Source: Planctomycetaceae bacterium | Lineage (GTDB): Bacteria > Planctomycetota > Planctomycetia > Pirellulales > Thermoguttaceae | DNA length: 5,896 nt | Direction: 5' to 3' | Assembly: GCA_031266315.1 (NCBI GenBank) | Contig: JAISBG010000875.1 | Span: 1-5,896 of the forward strand | Part shown: in pieces, positions 5,874 through 5,896 of the stretch | Layout of the letters: each line of letters begins with the position of its first letter | Numbering within the stretch: position 1 is the stretch's first letter | The notes under the pieces: generated by a model | What the model was told of the DNA's origin: nothing | Databases searched by the model: none | Seen by the model: the letters and a program-made list of their open reading frames with translations, nothing else | Position numbers and translations under genes: made by a program

Positions 5874-5896
5874 ACCCGTAAAAGAACAATCTAAAG

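Overview
This 5.9 kb window holds five intact protein genes, one broken gene and a gene-free, palindrome-rich left end. The DNA is AT-rich. The gene set suggests a heterotrophic, possibly gut or anaerobic bacterium of the Planctomycetota/PVC type: a secreted heparan-N-sulfatase-like sulfatase, a LutA-type lactate-oxidation subunit, an orphan STAS regulator, and a membrane protein of a kind common among planctomycete hypotheticals. That placement is an inference from gene content, not from a marker gene.

Layout. Positions 1-756 contain no convincing gene. They hold a terminator-like hairpin for a gene left of the window (33-61), a cluster of CCTCA-type repeats (163-263) and a 226-bp composite palindrome (332-557). 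A secreted sulfatase follows on the + strand (757-2253). It converges on a minus-strand membrane protein (2369-3049), and the gap between them carries two hairpins. Upstream of the membrane protein, also on the minus strand, is a serine O-acetyltransferase (3198-4151); a long inverted repeat (3095-3171) lies between the two. Next to its start is a minus-strand relic (4230-4640) whose reading frame is interrupted by TGA and has no start codon. On the right, a STAS-domain protein (4710-5018) and a LutA-like cysteine-rich Fe-S oxidoreductase subunit (5106-5873) point rightwards. They are probably co-transcribed with genes beyond the window, where lutB and lutC would be expected.

Functional reading. 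The genes form no single pathway: sulfated-glycan desulfation (sulfatase), cysteine biosynthesis (serine acetyltransferase), a phosphorylation-type switch protein (STAS) and lactate oxidation (LutA). I found no clear new defence or mobile system. The least ordinary items are the composite palindrome at 332-557, the degraded gene at 4230-4640 and the inverted repeat at 3095-3171.
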